Below, piece after piece: positions 1 through 4,967 of a stretch of 9,427 nucleotides of DNA. The position numbers and the translations under genes were made by a program. Where the stretch lies: contig JABDPH010000238.1 in the NCBI GenBank assembly GCA_013042925.1, positions 1 to 9,427 of the forward strand, read 5' to 3'. Positions within the stretch are counted from its first letter, which is position 1, and the number at the start of each line of letters is the position of its first letter. Below the pieces are notes generated by a model. That model searched no databases. It was not told the DNA's origin and was given only the letters and a program-made list of their open reading frames with translations. Source of the stretch: Eudoraea sp. Its GTDB lineage: Bacteria > Bacteroidota > Bacteroidia > Flavobacteriales > Flavobacteriaceae.

Positions 1-380
1 ATGCAGCGTCCAGTGGAAATCCGGGAATAATGGAATACCAGGGGGTAGATACTAAAACAGGGAAAAGACTATTTAAACAAGGGCCATTTATAGAAGGCAC
101 CAACAATATCGGCGAGTTTCTTGCGATAGTTCATGGACTGGCCTATTTGAAGAAAAAAAATAGTGATCGAATTATTTATTCAGATTCACGAACTGCCATT
201 AGCTGGGTGAGAAAAAAAAACTGTAATACCAAGCTTTTGGAGAACAACAAAAACAGGCCTTTATTTAATCTTATTCGCAGAGCGATTGAATGGTTAAATA
301 ACAATTCATATAATACTCCTATAGTTAAATGGGAAACTAAAGCATGGGGTGAAATTCCTGCAGATTTTGGCAGGAAATGA
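1..380 (+). CDS. rnhA: Ribonuclease HI family protein, 3' part (5' end outside window)
   Basis: RNase HI cleaves the RNA strand of RNA-DNA hybrids in the cytoplasm (R-loops, Okazaki primers). The first ATG at 30 is not the real start: the frame is open back to base 3 and reads AASSGNPGI just before that Met, the SGNPG strand that follows the first catalytic Asp in this family. Bases 1-2 (AT) would complete that Asp codon if the preceding base is G. The other acidic residues are visible: Glu in NNIGEF (114-116), Asp in YSDS (183-185) and Asp in the C-terminal GEIPADFGRK (363-365). Flavobacterial relatives often carry an N-terminal viroplasmin-type hybrid-binding domain; here it would lie upstream and cannot be seen. 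The stop is TGA at 378-380. No hairpin follows the gene. Family call is confident; the full length is unknown. Confidence 0.9.
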   Translation, partial: AASSGNPGIMEYQGVDTKTGKRLFKQGPFIEGTNNIGEFLAIVHGLAYLKKKNSDRIIYSDSRTAISWVRKKNCNTKLLENNKNRPLFNLIRRAIEWLNNNSYNTPIVKWETKAWGEIPADFGRK

Positions 381-430
381 ATATCCTATTTTTTAGTTTT
401 TAATTACGATTATTTGGACTTTCAAAAGCG

Positions 431-438
431 TATATTTG
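431..438 (+). promoter_or_regulatory. -7 box of the pfkB-family gene promoter
   Basis: TATATTTG is an exact match to the Bacteroidota -7 consensus TAnnTTTG and lies 22 bases before the ATG at 461, so the leader would be only about 15 bases. The nearest TTG (414-416) is 14 bases upstream of the box, shorter than the usual 17-23, so the -33 element is uncertain. It suggests that the kinase is transcribed separately from rnhA. Confidence 0.5.
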
Positions 439-460
439 CACCGTATTTAAAAAATCATCT

Positions 461-1387
461 ATGGGAAAGCTTTTAATTGTTGGTACTGTTGCTTTTGATA
501 CTATTGAAACACCTTTTGGGAGAACTGAAAAAATTCTTGGTGGAGCCGCAACATTTATTGGCCTGGCCGCTTCACAATTTGATACAGATGCAGCAATTAT
601 TTCGGTAGTTGGGGATGATATGCCCTATGAACATCTACAATTTCTGTCGGATAAAAATATTGATATTTCCGCTATAGAAATTATAAAAGGAGGTAAGACT
701 TTTTTTTGGAGCGGTAAATATCGTAACGATCTCAACACAAGGGACACGCTCAGCACAGAACTGAATGTGCTGGCAGATTTTAATCCGATTGTGCCTGAAA
801 ACTATAAAAATTCAGATGTGGTTATGCTAGGGAATTTACATCCCAGCATCCAAATGAGCGTTATCAATCAAATGGAAAAAAAACCAAAGTTAATTGTCCT
901 GGATACTATGAACTATTGGATGAATCATACTTCGGAAGAATTAAGGGAGGTAATAAGGCATACAGATATTATTACTATAAACGATGAAGAAGCCAGGCAA
1001 CTGACTAATGAATATTCCTTGGTAAAAGCTGCAACTCAAATACATAGCATGGGCCCAAAATATGTGGTAATTAAGAAGGGCGAGCATGGCGCTTTACTTT
1101 TCCATAATGAAAATATTTTCTTTGCACCAGCCCTTCCTTTAGAAGAAGTTTTTGATCCTACCGGCGCTGGTGATACTTTTGCAGGGGGTTTTGTTGGTTA
1201 TTTGTCAGAGACTGAAAACGTATCCTTTAATAATTTAAGAAATGCCGTTATCCATGGATCCAATCTGGCATCATTTTGTGTTGAGCGTTTTGGAACAGAA
1301 AGAATGGCAAATTTGCAAAAAGAAGAAGTGGAGAGAAGATTACGTCAATTCAGAGAATTGACACAATTTGATATTGAATTACAATAA
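461..1387 (+). CDS. PfkB-family (ribokinase-like) carbohydrate/nucleoside kinase
   Basis: This 308-residue cytoplasmic kinase should phosphorylate a sugar or nucleoside hydroxyl using ATP. The N-terminus reads GKLLIVGTVAFDTIETP, with Asp13 in the usual substrate-binding place, followed by the Gly-Gly turn at 27-28 (LGGAATFIG) typical of the fold. The second PfkB signature is intact: FDPTGAGDTFAGG, with the anion-hole GAG at 235-237 and the catalytic base Asp238. The length is normal for the family (about 300). The central TINDEEARQL segment is also typical. The substrate cannot be read from sequence. The next gene is purF, so a ribose- or purine-nucleoside-related role is an attractive guess but only an inference; many flavobacterial relatives are simply called sugar kinase. 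The gene has its own -7 box upstream and an intrinsic terminator just after its stop. Confidence 0.88.
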   Translation: MGKLLIVGTVAFDTIETPFGRTEKILGGAATFIGLAASQFDTDAAIISVVGDDMPYEHLQFLSDKNIDISAIEIIKGGKTFFWSGKYRNDLNTRDTLSTELNVLADFNPIVPENYKNSDVVMLGNLHPSIQMSVINQMEKKPKLIVLDTMNYWMNHTSEELREVIRHTDIITINDEEARQLTNEYSLVKAATQIHSMGPKYVVIKKGEHGALLFHNENIFFAPALPLEEVFDPTGAGDTFAGGFVGYLSETENVSFNNLRNAVIHGSNLASFCVERFGTERMANLQKEEVERRLRQFRELTQFDIELQ

Positions 1388-1395
1388 TAAAACAT

Positions 1396-1421
1396 GCCTC
1401 GGACTCACACGGGGCTTTTTT
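1396..1421 (+). terminator. Intrinsic terminator between the pfkB-family gene and purF
   Basis: The stem GCCTCG (1396-1401) pairs with CGGGGC (1410-1415), 6 bp including one G-U, with an 8-base loop and a run of six T (1416-1421). It lies 8 bases after the kinase stop codon and ends only 14 bases before the purF ATG. Confidence 0.75.
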
Positions 1422-1435
1422 AATTCATTTTAATA

Positions 1436-3334
1436 ATGAGTGACGCCATTAAACACGAATGTGGAATATCTTTAATACGGCTGCTAAAGCCATTAGATTA
1501 CTATAAGGAAAAATACGGCAGTATTTTTTACGGAGTAAACAAAATGTATTTAATGATGGAAAAACAGCATAACCGCGGTCAGGACGGTGCAGGTTTTGCC
1601 AGCATTAAATTAGACATGTCTCCGGGAGAGCGATATATGAGTAGAGTTCGTTCCGTGGAATCACAGCCAATACAGGATATTTTTGCTCAGATTAATGACC
1701 GTATTAATACGGCTTTAAAAGAAAATCCGGAATATATAGGCAATACAGAATTGCAGAAAAGGTATATTCCTTATTTAGGAGAGGTACTCCTTGGACATGT
1801 GCGATATGGCACATTTGGAAAGAACAGTATTGAAAGTGTGCATCCTTTCCTAAGACAAAATAACTGGATGCATAGAAATCTTATCGTAGCGGGTAATTTT
1901 AATATGACTAATGTTGATGAGCTCTTCGATAATTTGATACAATTGGGCCAGCATCCGAAAGAAATGGCAGATACTGTTACAGTAATGGAGAAAATTGGCC
2001 ATTTTCTTGATGACGCTGTAGCAAAACTATACAGGCAAATAAAAAAAGAAGGTTATAATAAGATAGAGGCCTCTCGACTGATTGCCGAAAGACTAAAAGT
2101 TTCAAAAATTCTTAAAAAAGCCGCAAAGAATTGGGATGGTGGATATACCATGGCCGGTATGTTTGGACATGGAGACTCTTTTGTACTTAGAGATCCTTCT
2201 GGTATAAGACCTGCTTACTATTTTAAAAACGATGAGGTAGTCGTAGTAGCCTCGGAAAGAGCTGCAATTCAAACAGTTTTTAATGTTGTATATGAGGACG
2301 TACAGGAACTCGCACCCGGCAACGCCTTAATTATAAAGAAAAATGGAAGGGTCAATTCAACTGAAATATTAGAACCAAGGGAAAGAAAAGCCTGTTCTTT
2401 TGAAAGAATATATTTTTCAAGAGGTAGCGATAAAGAAATATATCAGGAGCGAAAAGAATTAGGGAAATTGATATTTCCTCAAATATTGTCTGCAATTGAC
2501 GGAGATATAAAAAATACGGTCTTTTCATATATTCCGAATACCGCTGAGACCTCCTACTTGGGCATGATAAGAGAAGCACAGAACTATTTGAATAAGAAAA
2601 AAGAAGAACAAATTCTAAAATTAGGTTCGAATATTACCAGAGAGGAATTAAATAAGATCTTAGATGTCAGACCCAGGATTGAGAAAGTAGCCATTAAGGA
2701 TGCCAAACTAAGAACATTTATAACCCAGGATAGCAGCAGAGATGACCTTGTAGCCCACGTTTATGACATTTCTTATGGCTCTGTAAACAAAAATGACAAT
2801 CTCGTAATCATTGATGATAGTATTGTTCGGGGCACCACCTTGAAGAAAAGTATATTAAGGATCTTAGACAGGTTATCCCCTAAGAAAATAATTGTTGTTT
2901 CTTCTGCACCACAAATTCGTTATCCAGATTGTTATGGCATTGATATGGCAAAGCTGGAAGATTTTATAGCATTTAAGGCTACTCTTGAATTACATAAGGA
3001 GCATAATTCTATGCAGCTTGTTGATGAAATCTATCAGAAGTGTATACATCAAGTCCAAACACCTGATAAAGATGTTATTAATTATGTAAAAGACTTTTAT
3101 CAACCTTTTAGTGCGGATCAGATATCTAAAAAAATTGGCGCCCTTTTAAGTCCTGCAGATATTAAAGCTGAAGTACAAATAATTTACCAAACCATAGAAA
3201 GTTTACATCAGGCATGCCCAAAGAATCTCGGAGATTGGTATTTCACCGGAGAATACCCAACCCCCGGGGGAAATAAAGTTGTAAACAGGGCTTTTATAAA
3301 CTTTTATGAGGGTAAAAACGTAAGGGCATATTAA
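1436..3334 (+). CDS. purF: Amidophosphoribosyltransferase, long Bacteroidota-type PurF
   Basis: PurF makes 5-phosphoribosylamine from PRPP and glutamine, the committed step of de novo purine synthesis, in the cytoplasm. The start MSDAIKHE precedes CGIS; Cys9 is the expected N-terminal nucleophile of the class II glutaminase domain after removal of an 8-residue pro-sequence. Glutaminase landmarks: NRGQDGAGFA, GHVRYGTFG (Arg123), AGNFNMTN (152-159) and RDPSGIRP (252-259). Phosphoribosyltransferase landmarks: the substrate segment IPNTAETS (366-373), RTFI in the flexible loop (426-429), the PRPP loop DDSIVRGTT (460-468) and YGID (500-503). At 632 residues it is about 125 longer than E. coli PurF (505). 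The extra length is spread over the glutaminase domain (between Cys9 and Arg123), before RTFI, and a C-terminal extension ending GGNKVVNRAFINFYEG. I see no typical [4Fe-4S] cysteine pattern. No clear promoter lies in the 14 bases between the preceding terminator and the ATG, so it may depend on read-through or an upstream start site. Confidence 0.95.
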   Translation: MSDAIKHECGISLIRLLKPLDYYKEKYGSIFYGVNKMYLMMEKQHNRGQDGAGFASIKLDMSPGERYMSRVRSVESQPIQDIFAQINDRINTALKENPEYIGNTELQKRYIPYLGEVLLGHVRYGTFGKNSIESVHPFLRQNNWMHRNLIVAGNFNMTNVDELFDNLIQLGQHPKEMADTVTVMEKIGHFLDDAVAKLYRQIKKEGYNKIEASRLIAERLKVSKILKKAAKNWDGGYTMAGMFGHGDSFVLRDPSGIRPAYYFKNDEVVVVASERAAIQTVFNVVYEDVQELAPGNALIIKKNGRVNSTEILEPRERKACSFERIYFSRGSDKEIYQERKELGKLIFPQILSAIDGDIKNTVFSYIPNTAETSYLGMIREAQNYLNKKKEEQILKLGSNITREELNKILDVRPRIEKVAIKDAKLRTFITQDSSRDDLVAHVYDISYGSVNKNDNLVIIDDSIVRGTTLKKSILRILDRLSPKKIIVVSSAPQIRYPDCYGIDMAKLEDFIAFKATLELHKEHNSMQLVDEIYQKCIHQVQTPDKDVINYVKDFYQPFSADQISKKIGALLSPADIKAEVQIIYQTIESLHQACPKNLGDWYFTGEYPTPGGNKVVNRAFINFYEGKNVRAY

Positions 3335-3341
3335 CATTTTA

Positions 3342-3377
3342 ATCGATGAAATACACAAATTTATGCATTTCATCGAT
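3342..3377 (+). other. Inverted repeat (11-bp stem) after purF
   Basis: ATCGATGAAAT (3342-3352) pairs perfectly with ATTTCATCGAT (3367-3377) around a 14-base loop, starting 8 bases after the purF stop. No T-run follows directly. A second copy of the 3' arm, TATTCATCGG (3387-3396), lies 18 bases on and is followed by T's (3398-3402). The 5' arm could therefore pair with either copy; only the second pairing looks like a terminator. It may be the purF 3' end or a processing stem. Confidence 0.5.
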
Positions 3378-3425
3378 AATTTATGCTATTCATCGGCTTT
3401 TTAGCCATAGGGAACGAAAGGCGGT

Positions 3426-3433
3426 TACTTTAG
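3426..3433 (+). promoter_or_regulatory. -7 box of sRNA copy 1
   Basis: TACTTTAG matches TAnnTTTG except at one base (T to A at the seventh position) and ends exactly 5 bases before the sRNA core, the same spacing as in the other three copies. No TTG is found at the standard -33 distance. Confidence 0.5.
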
Positions 3434-3438
3434 ACTTG

Positions 3439-3509
3439 CCATAGCATAAGTAGGTTAAGTTCATGGTAAGATTTGGGGCAAAAAAGGTGGAGACTTCTCC
3501 ACCTTTTTT
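3439..3509 (+). ncRNA. Tandem small RNA, copy 1 of 4
   Basis: This is a predicted independently transcribed sRNA of about 71 nt. The 40-base core starts CCATAGCATAAGTAGG and ends GGTAAGATTTGGGG (3439-3478). It is identical in copies 1-3 and has one change in the first 39 bases of copy 4. A short A-rich linker then leads to the terminator GGTGGAG-actt-CTCCACC (3486-3503) and six T's. The core can form a weak 5' hairpin (CATAAG with TTCATG, one A-C mismatch), leaving the G-rich GATTTGGGG unpaired as a possible target-pairing site. No long ORF overlaps it. The start is inferred from the -7 box. The function is unknown. Confidence 0.8.
3486..3509 (+). terminator. Intrinsic terminator of sRNA copy 1
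   Basis: A 7-bp GC-rich stem, GGTGGAG (3486-3492) with CTCCACC (3497-3503), has the loop ACTT and is followed by six T's. Five A's before the stem can extend the pairing into the T-tract. Confidence 0.88.
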
Positions 3510-3565
3510 ATTTGACATCCCTTCTAATTTTAATTTACTTCACATTTAATACGACTTTTCTTCAC

Positions 3566-3582
3566 CTATTATAGTATAATAG
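3566..3582. other. 17-bp perfect palindrome, possible operator
   Basis: CTATTATA-G-TATAATAG is a perfect inverted repeat with 8-base arms around one G. It lies between sRNA copies 1 and 2, about 70 bases upstream of the copy 2 -7 box. It is single-copy here and AT-rich, so it could be chance; a regulator-binding site is only an inference. Confidence 0.3.
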
Positions 3583-3595
3583 CCAGACAAAGGTA

Positions 3596-3627
3596 TTTCA
3601 ACCAATTAAAAAGAAGTTTAGCCAAAA
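3596..3627 (+). repeat. 32-base upstream element, first copy (before sRNA copy 2)
   Basis: This segment contains CCAATTAAAAAG and ends CCAAAA. It matches 3815-3846 at 28 of 32 positions. It ends exactly 26 bases before the -7 box of copy 2, the same distance as its partner has to copy 3, while the 26-base spacers themselves are not similar. Conservation at fixed spacing suggests a shared promoter element (activator site or UP-like element). Confidence 0.65.
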
Positions 3628-3653
3628 TTTTAATCGACTCCGAAGCATTAGCA

Positions 3654-3661
3654 TACATTTG
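3654..3661 (+). promoter_or_regulatory. -7 box of sRNA copy 2
   Basis: TACATTTG is an exact TAnnTTTG match, ending 5 bases before the sRNA core. No TTG lies 17-23 bases upstream; the repeated 32-base element ends 26 bases upstream instead. Confidence 0.7.
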
Positions 3662-3666
3662 AAGAA

Positions 3667-3734
3667 CCATAGCATAAGTAGGTTAAGTTCATGGTAAGAT
3701 TTGGGGAAAAAGGCAGGTGAAAACCTGCCTTTTT
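3667..3734 (+). ncRNA. Tandem small RNA, copy 2 of 4
   Basis: This predicted sRNA of about 68 nt has the same 40-base core as copy 1 (3667-3706). Its terminator has a different stem sequence, GGCAGGT-gaaa-ACCTGCC (3712-3729), with a GNRA-type loop. The change from the copy 1 stem affects both arms so that pairing is kept, which supports a selected RNA structure. Copies 2 and 3 are closest relatives: same terminator, same -7 box, same upstream element, and a repeat period of exactly 219 bases. Confidence 0.83.
3712..3734 (+). terminator. Intrinsic terminator of sRNA copy 2
   Basis: GGCAGGT (3712-3718) pairs with ACCTGCC (3723-3729), loop GAAA, followed by TTTTT (3730-3734). A's before the stem can pair with the T-tract. 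Confidence 0.88.
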
Positions 3735-3814
3735 ATTTTAGTATATTTTCCCCCAACATCAAATTTCTTTAATATTTCTTTTTTCCACATCAAACCATAT
3801 CTAACCAGTACGCA

Positions 3815-3846
3815 TTTCATCCAATTAAAAAGGAGTTTGTCCAAAA
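3815..3846 (+). repeat. 32-base upstream element, second copy (before sRNA copy 3)
   Basis: This is the partner of 3596-3627 (28 of 32 identical). It ends 26 bases before the copy 3 -7 box. Copies 1 and 4 lack the full element. TTTCATC does occur at 3368-3374, exactly 58 bases before the copy 1 box, which is the same offset as TTTCA in copies 2 and 3; the rest is not conserved. Confidence 0.65.
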
Positions 3847-3872
3847 CCTTTTTTCACAGCTTCTTATTCACT

Positions 3873-3880
3873 TACATTTG
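3873..3880 (+). promoter_or_regulatory. -7 box of sRNA copy 3
   Basis: TACATTTG is an exact TAnnTTTG match ending 5 bases before the core. As in copy 2, no standard -33 TTG is found at 17-23 bases. Confidence 0.7.
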
Positions 3881-3885
3881 GATAA

Positions 3886-3954
3886 CCATAGCATAAGTAG
3901 GTTAAGTTCATGGTAAGATTTGGGGAAAAAGGCAGGTGAAAACCTGCCTTTTTT
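3886..3954 (+). ncRNA. Tandem small RNA, copy 3 of 4
   Basis: This predicted sRNA of about 69 nt has a core (3886-3925) and terminator stem-loop identical to copy 2. The transcribed parts of copies 2 and 3 differ only at the T-tract, whereas most of the sequence between copies has diverged, so the RNA itself appears to be under selection or recently homogenised by gene conversion. Confidence 0.83.
3931..3954 (+). terminator. Intrinsic terminator of sRNA copy 3
   Basis: GGCAGGT (3931-3937) pairs with ACCTGCC (3942-3948), loop GAAA, followed by six T's (3949-3954). Confidence 0.88.
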
Positions 3955-4054
3955 ATTTCTGATTATCAGTTAATTATACTTTTTATAGTAAAAACTTTTC
4001 TTCCCGATTCCGCTTTCAGCATAAGTACAAAGCCTAAAAATTATCAAAATTTCT

Positions 4055-4084
4055 TTGTTATTTCTCACAATACCAGTAATTTAG
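4055..4084 (+). promoter_or_regulatory. Promoter of sRNA copy 4
   Basis: TTG (4055-4057, within CTTTG) is followed after 19 bases by TAATTTAG (4077-4084), one base off TAnnTTTG. The box ends 5 bases before the sRNA core. This is the only copy with a standard -33/-7 pair at the expected spacing. Confidence 0.65.
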
Positions 4085-4089
4085 TAATG

Positions 4090-4159
4090 CCATAGCATAA
4101 GTAGGTTAAGTTTATGGTAAGATTTGGGACGAAAAGGGTGGAGGCTTCTCCACCCTTTT
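4090..4159 (+). ncRNA. Tandem small RNA, copy 4 of 4
   Basis: This predicted sRNA of about 70 nt is the most divergent copy. Its core (4090-4128) has one change, C to T at core position 24 (4113), which turns the A-C mismatch of the possible 5' hairpin (CATAAG with TTTATG) into a pair. The last G of the core is A, and the linker is ACGAAAA. The terminator GGGTGGAG-gctt-CTCCACCC is like that of copy 1 but one base pair longer. The outer copies (1 and 4) share this stem type and a TTAG-type -7 box; the inner copies (2 and 3) share the other type. Confidence 0.8.
4136..4159 (+). terminator. Intrinsic terminator of sRNA copy 4
   Basis: GGGTGGAG (4136-4143) pairs with CTCCACCC (4148-4155), 8 bp, loop GCTT, followed by only four T's (4156-4159). 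Read-through would be caught by the bidirectional terminator 10 bases later. Confidence 0.85.
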
Positions 4160-4168
4160 CTATACAAT

Positions 4169-4208
4169 AAAAAAAAACCTCCCTAATTAGTTAGGGAGGT
4201 TTTTTTTT
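4169..4208. terminator. Strong bidirectional terminator between the sRNA array and sodA
   Basis: CCTCCCTAA (4178-4186) pairs with TTAGGGAGG (4191-4199), loop TTAG. The stem is flanked by nine A's (4169-4177) and nine T's (4200-4208), giving an 18-bp stem with a T-tract on both strands. It lies 32 bases after the sodA stop on the minus strand and downstream of sRNA copy 4 on the plus strand, so it serves both convergent units. Confidence 0.9.
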
Positions 4209-4240
4209 AAATAACTTCTGGACTAAAGTCTAATTGTAAT

Positions 4241-4849
4241 TTACTTATTGGAACTGTATAATTCAGCAACTTTATCCCAGTTGATAATATTGAAAAAAGC
4301 TTTAACGTAATCCGGCCTTCTGTTTTGATAATTTAAATAATAAGCATGTTCCCAAACATCCAATCCTAATATTGGATGACCTCCGCATCCCGTGCCGGGC
4401 ATTAAAGAATTATCTTGATTTGGTGTAGAACAAACTTCTACCTTGCCCCCTTTATGTACACAAAGCCAGGCCCAGCCAGAACCAAATTGTGTCGCTGCCG
4501 CATTACTAAAAGTCTCCTTAAAAGCATCAAATGAACCATAGGCATCATTAATTGCCGCGGCAAGTTCTCCTGTTGGTTCACCTCCTCCATCCGGAGACAT
4601 AATTTCCCAAAATAAGGCATGATTGTAATACCCTCCTCCATTATTCCGGACGGCGCCATTTGACATATCTAAATTTTCTAATATCTCTTCTATAGATTTA
4701 GTTGCGAGATCTGTGTTTTCAATAGCTGCGTTAAGCTTGGTAGTATAACCATTGTGATGCTTTGTATGGTGTATCTCCATAGTTCTTGCGTCAATATGAG
4801 GTTCTAATGCATCATATGCATAGGGTAGTTTTGGTAATTCAAATGCCAT
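4241..4849 (-). CDS. sodA: Superoxide dismutase, Mn-type of the Fe/Mn family
   Basis: This enzyme converts superoxide to oxygen and hydrogen peroxide. At 202 residues it has the usual length, and there is no signal peptide ([20 protein letters not shown]), so it is cytoplasmic. The four metal ligands are His27 (MEIHHTKHH), His77 ([11 protein letters not shown]), Asp164 and His168 in the signature DVWEHAYY. Tyr35 matches the active-site gateway Tyr. The residue four before His77 is Gly73 and the active-site Gln comes from the C-terminal half (Gln145 in NQDNSLM). This Gly/Gln arrangement is that of Mn-SOD rather than Fe-SOD, though Bacteroidota enzymes can be cambialistic. The gene is divergent from the helicase gene, convergent with the sRNA array, and has a matching -7 box 34 bases upstream. 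Confidence 0.96.
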   Translation of the reverse strand: MAFELPKLPYAYDALEPHIDARTMEIHHTKHHNGYTTKLNAAIENTDLATKSIEEILENLDMSNGAVRNNGGGYYNHALFWEIMSPDGGGEPTGELAAAINDAYGSFDAFKETFSNAAATQFGSGWAWLCVHKGGKVEVCSTPNQDNSLMPGTGCGGHPILGLDVWEHAYYLNYQNRRPDYVKAFFNIINWDKVAELYSSNK

Positions 4850-4883
4850 TTCTAAACGTTTTAAGTTAATAATTAGAGTGAAT

Positions 4884-4891
4884 CAAAGTTA
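4884..4891 (-). promoter_or_regulatory. -7 box of the sodA promoter
   Basis: On the minus strand this reads TAACTTTG, an exact TAnnTTTG match, 34 bases before the sodA ATG. The leader would be about 25-30 bases. I see no TTG at the usual -33 distance, so an activator or a weak -33 is possible. Confidence 0.5.
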
Positions 4892-4922
4892 CTCTATTTA
4901 ACATTTATATTGGCCTAATTAT

Positions 4923-4954
4923 TTGTTAAGAACTCTTTAAGATTGTGTAATTTG
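4923..4954 (+). promoter_or_regulatory. Possible promoter of the helicase-kbl unit
   Basis: TTG (4923-4925) is followed after 22 bases by TAATTTG (4948-4954), one base shorter than TAnnTTTG. It lies 13 bases before the GTG start, so the transcript would be nearly leaderless. This is the best candidate in the 118-base divergent gap with sodA. Confidence 0.35.
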
Positions 4955-4967
4955 CAATAAAAAATAA

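Noticed and set aside
30..32. ATG at 30 as the start of the RNase H gene.
   Set aside because: The frame continues upstream to the window edge with the conserved SGNPG segment of RNase HI, so the true start is outside the window.
1358..1385. TTGACA, 16 bases, TACAAT: an E. coli-like promoter at the end of the pfkB-family gene, which could serve purF.
   Set aside because: Bacteroidota sigma-A does not use this consensus, and the intrinsic terminator at 1396-1421 would follow directly. Probably chance.
2352..2579. Minus-strand ORFs within purF, and similar ones within the helicase, kbl and sodA genes.
   Set aside because: They lie fully inside well-supported genes in other frames and have no recognisable motifs.
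3463..3549. Small ORFs starting at the ATG inside each sRNA core (MVRFG...), for example a 9-residue peptide MVRFGEKGR in copies 2 and 3.
   Set aside because: The reading frames run into the terminator stems, end at different places in each copy (within the stem in copies 2 and 3, well beyond it in copies 1 and 4), and the conservation covers bases 5' of the ATG just as strongly. The pattern is RNA-level, not codon-level.
3439..4128. CRISPR array, because of four regular repeats with unique sequence between them.
   Set aside because: Spacings are 204-228 bases, each unit carries its own promoter and terminator, and no cas genes are nearby.
3426..4159. MITE or other mobile repeat.
   Set aside because: There are no shared terminal inverted repeats or target-site duplications around the units, and conservation begins at the inferred transcription start and ends at the terminator.
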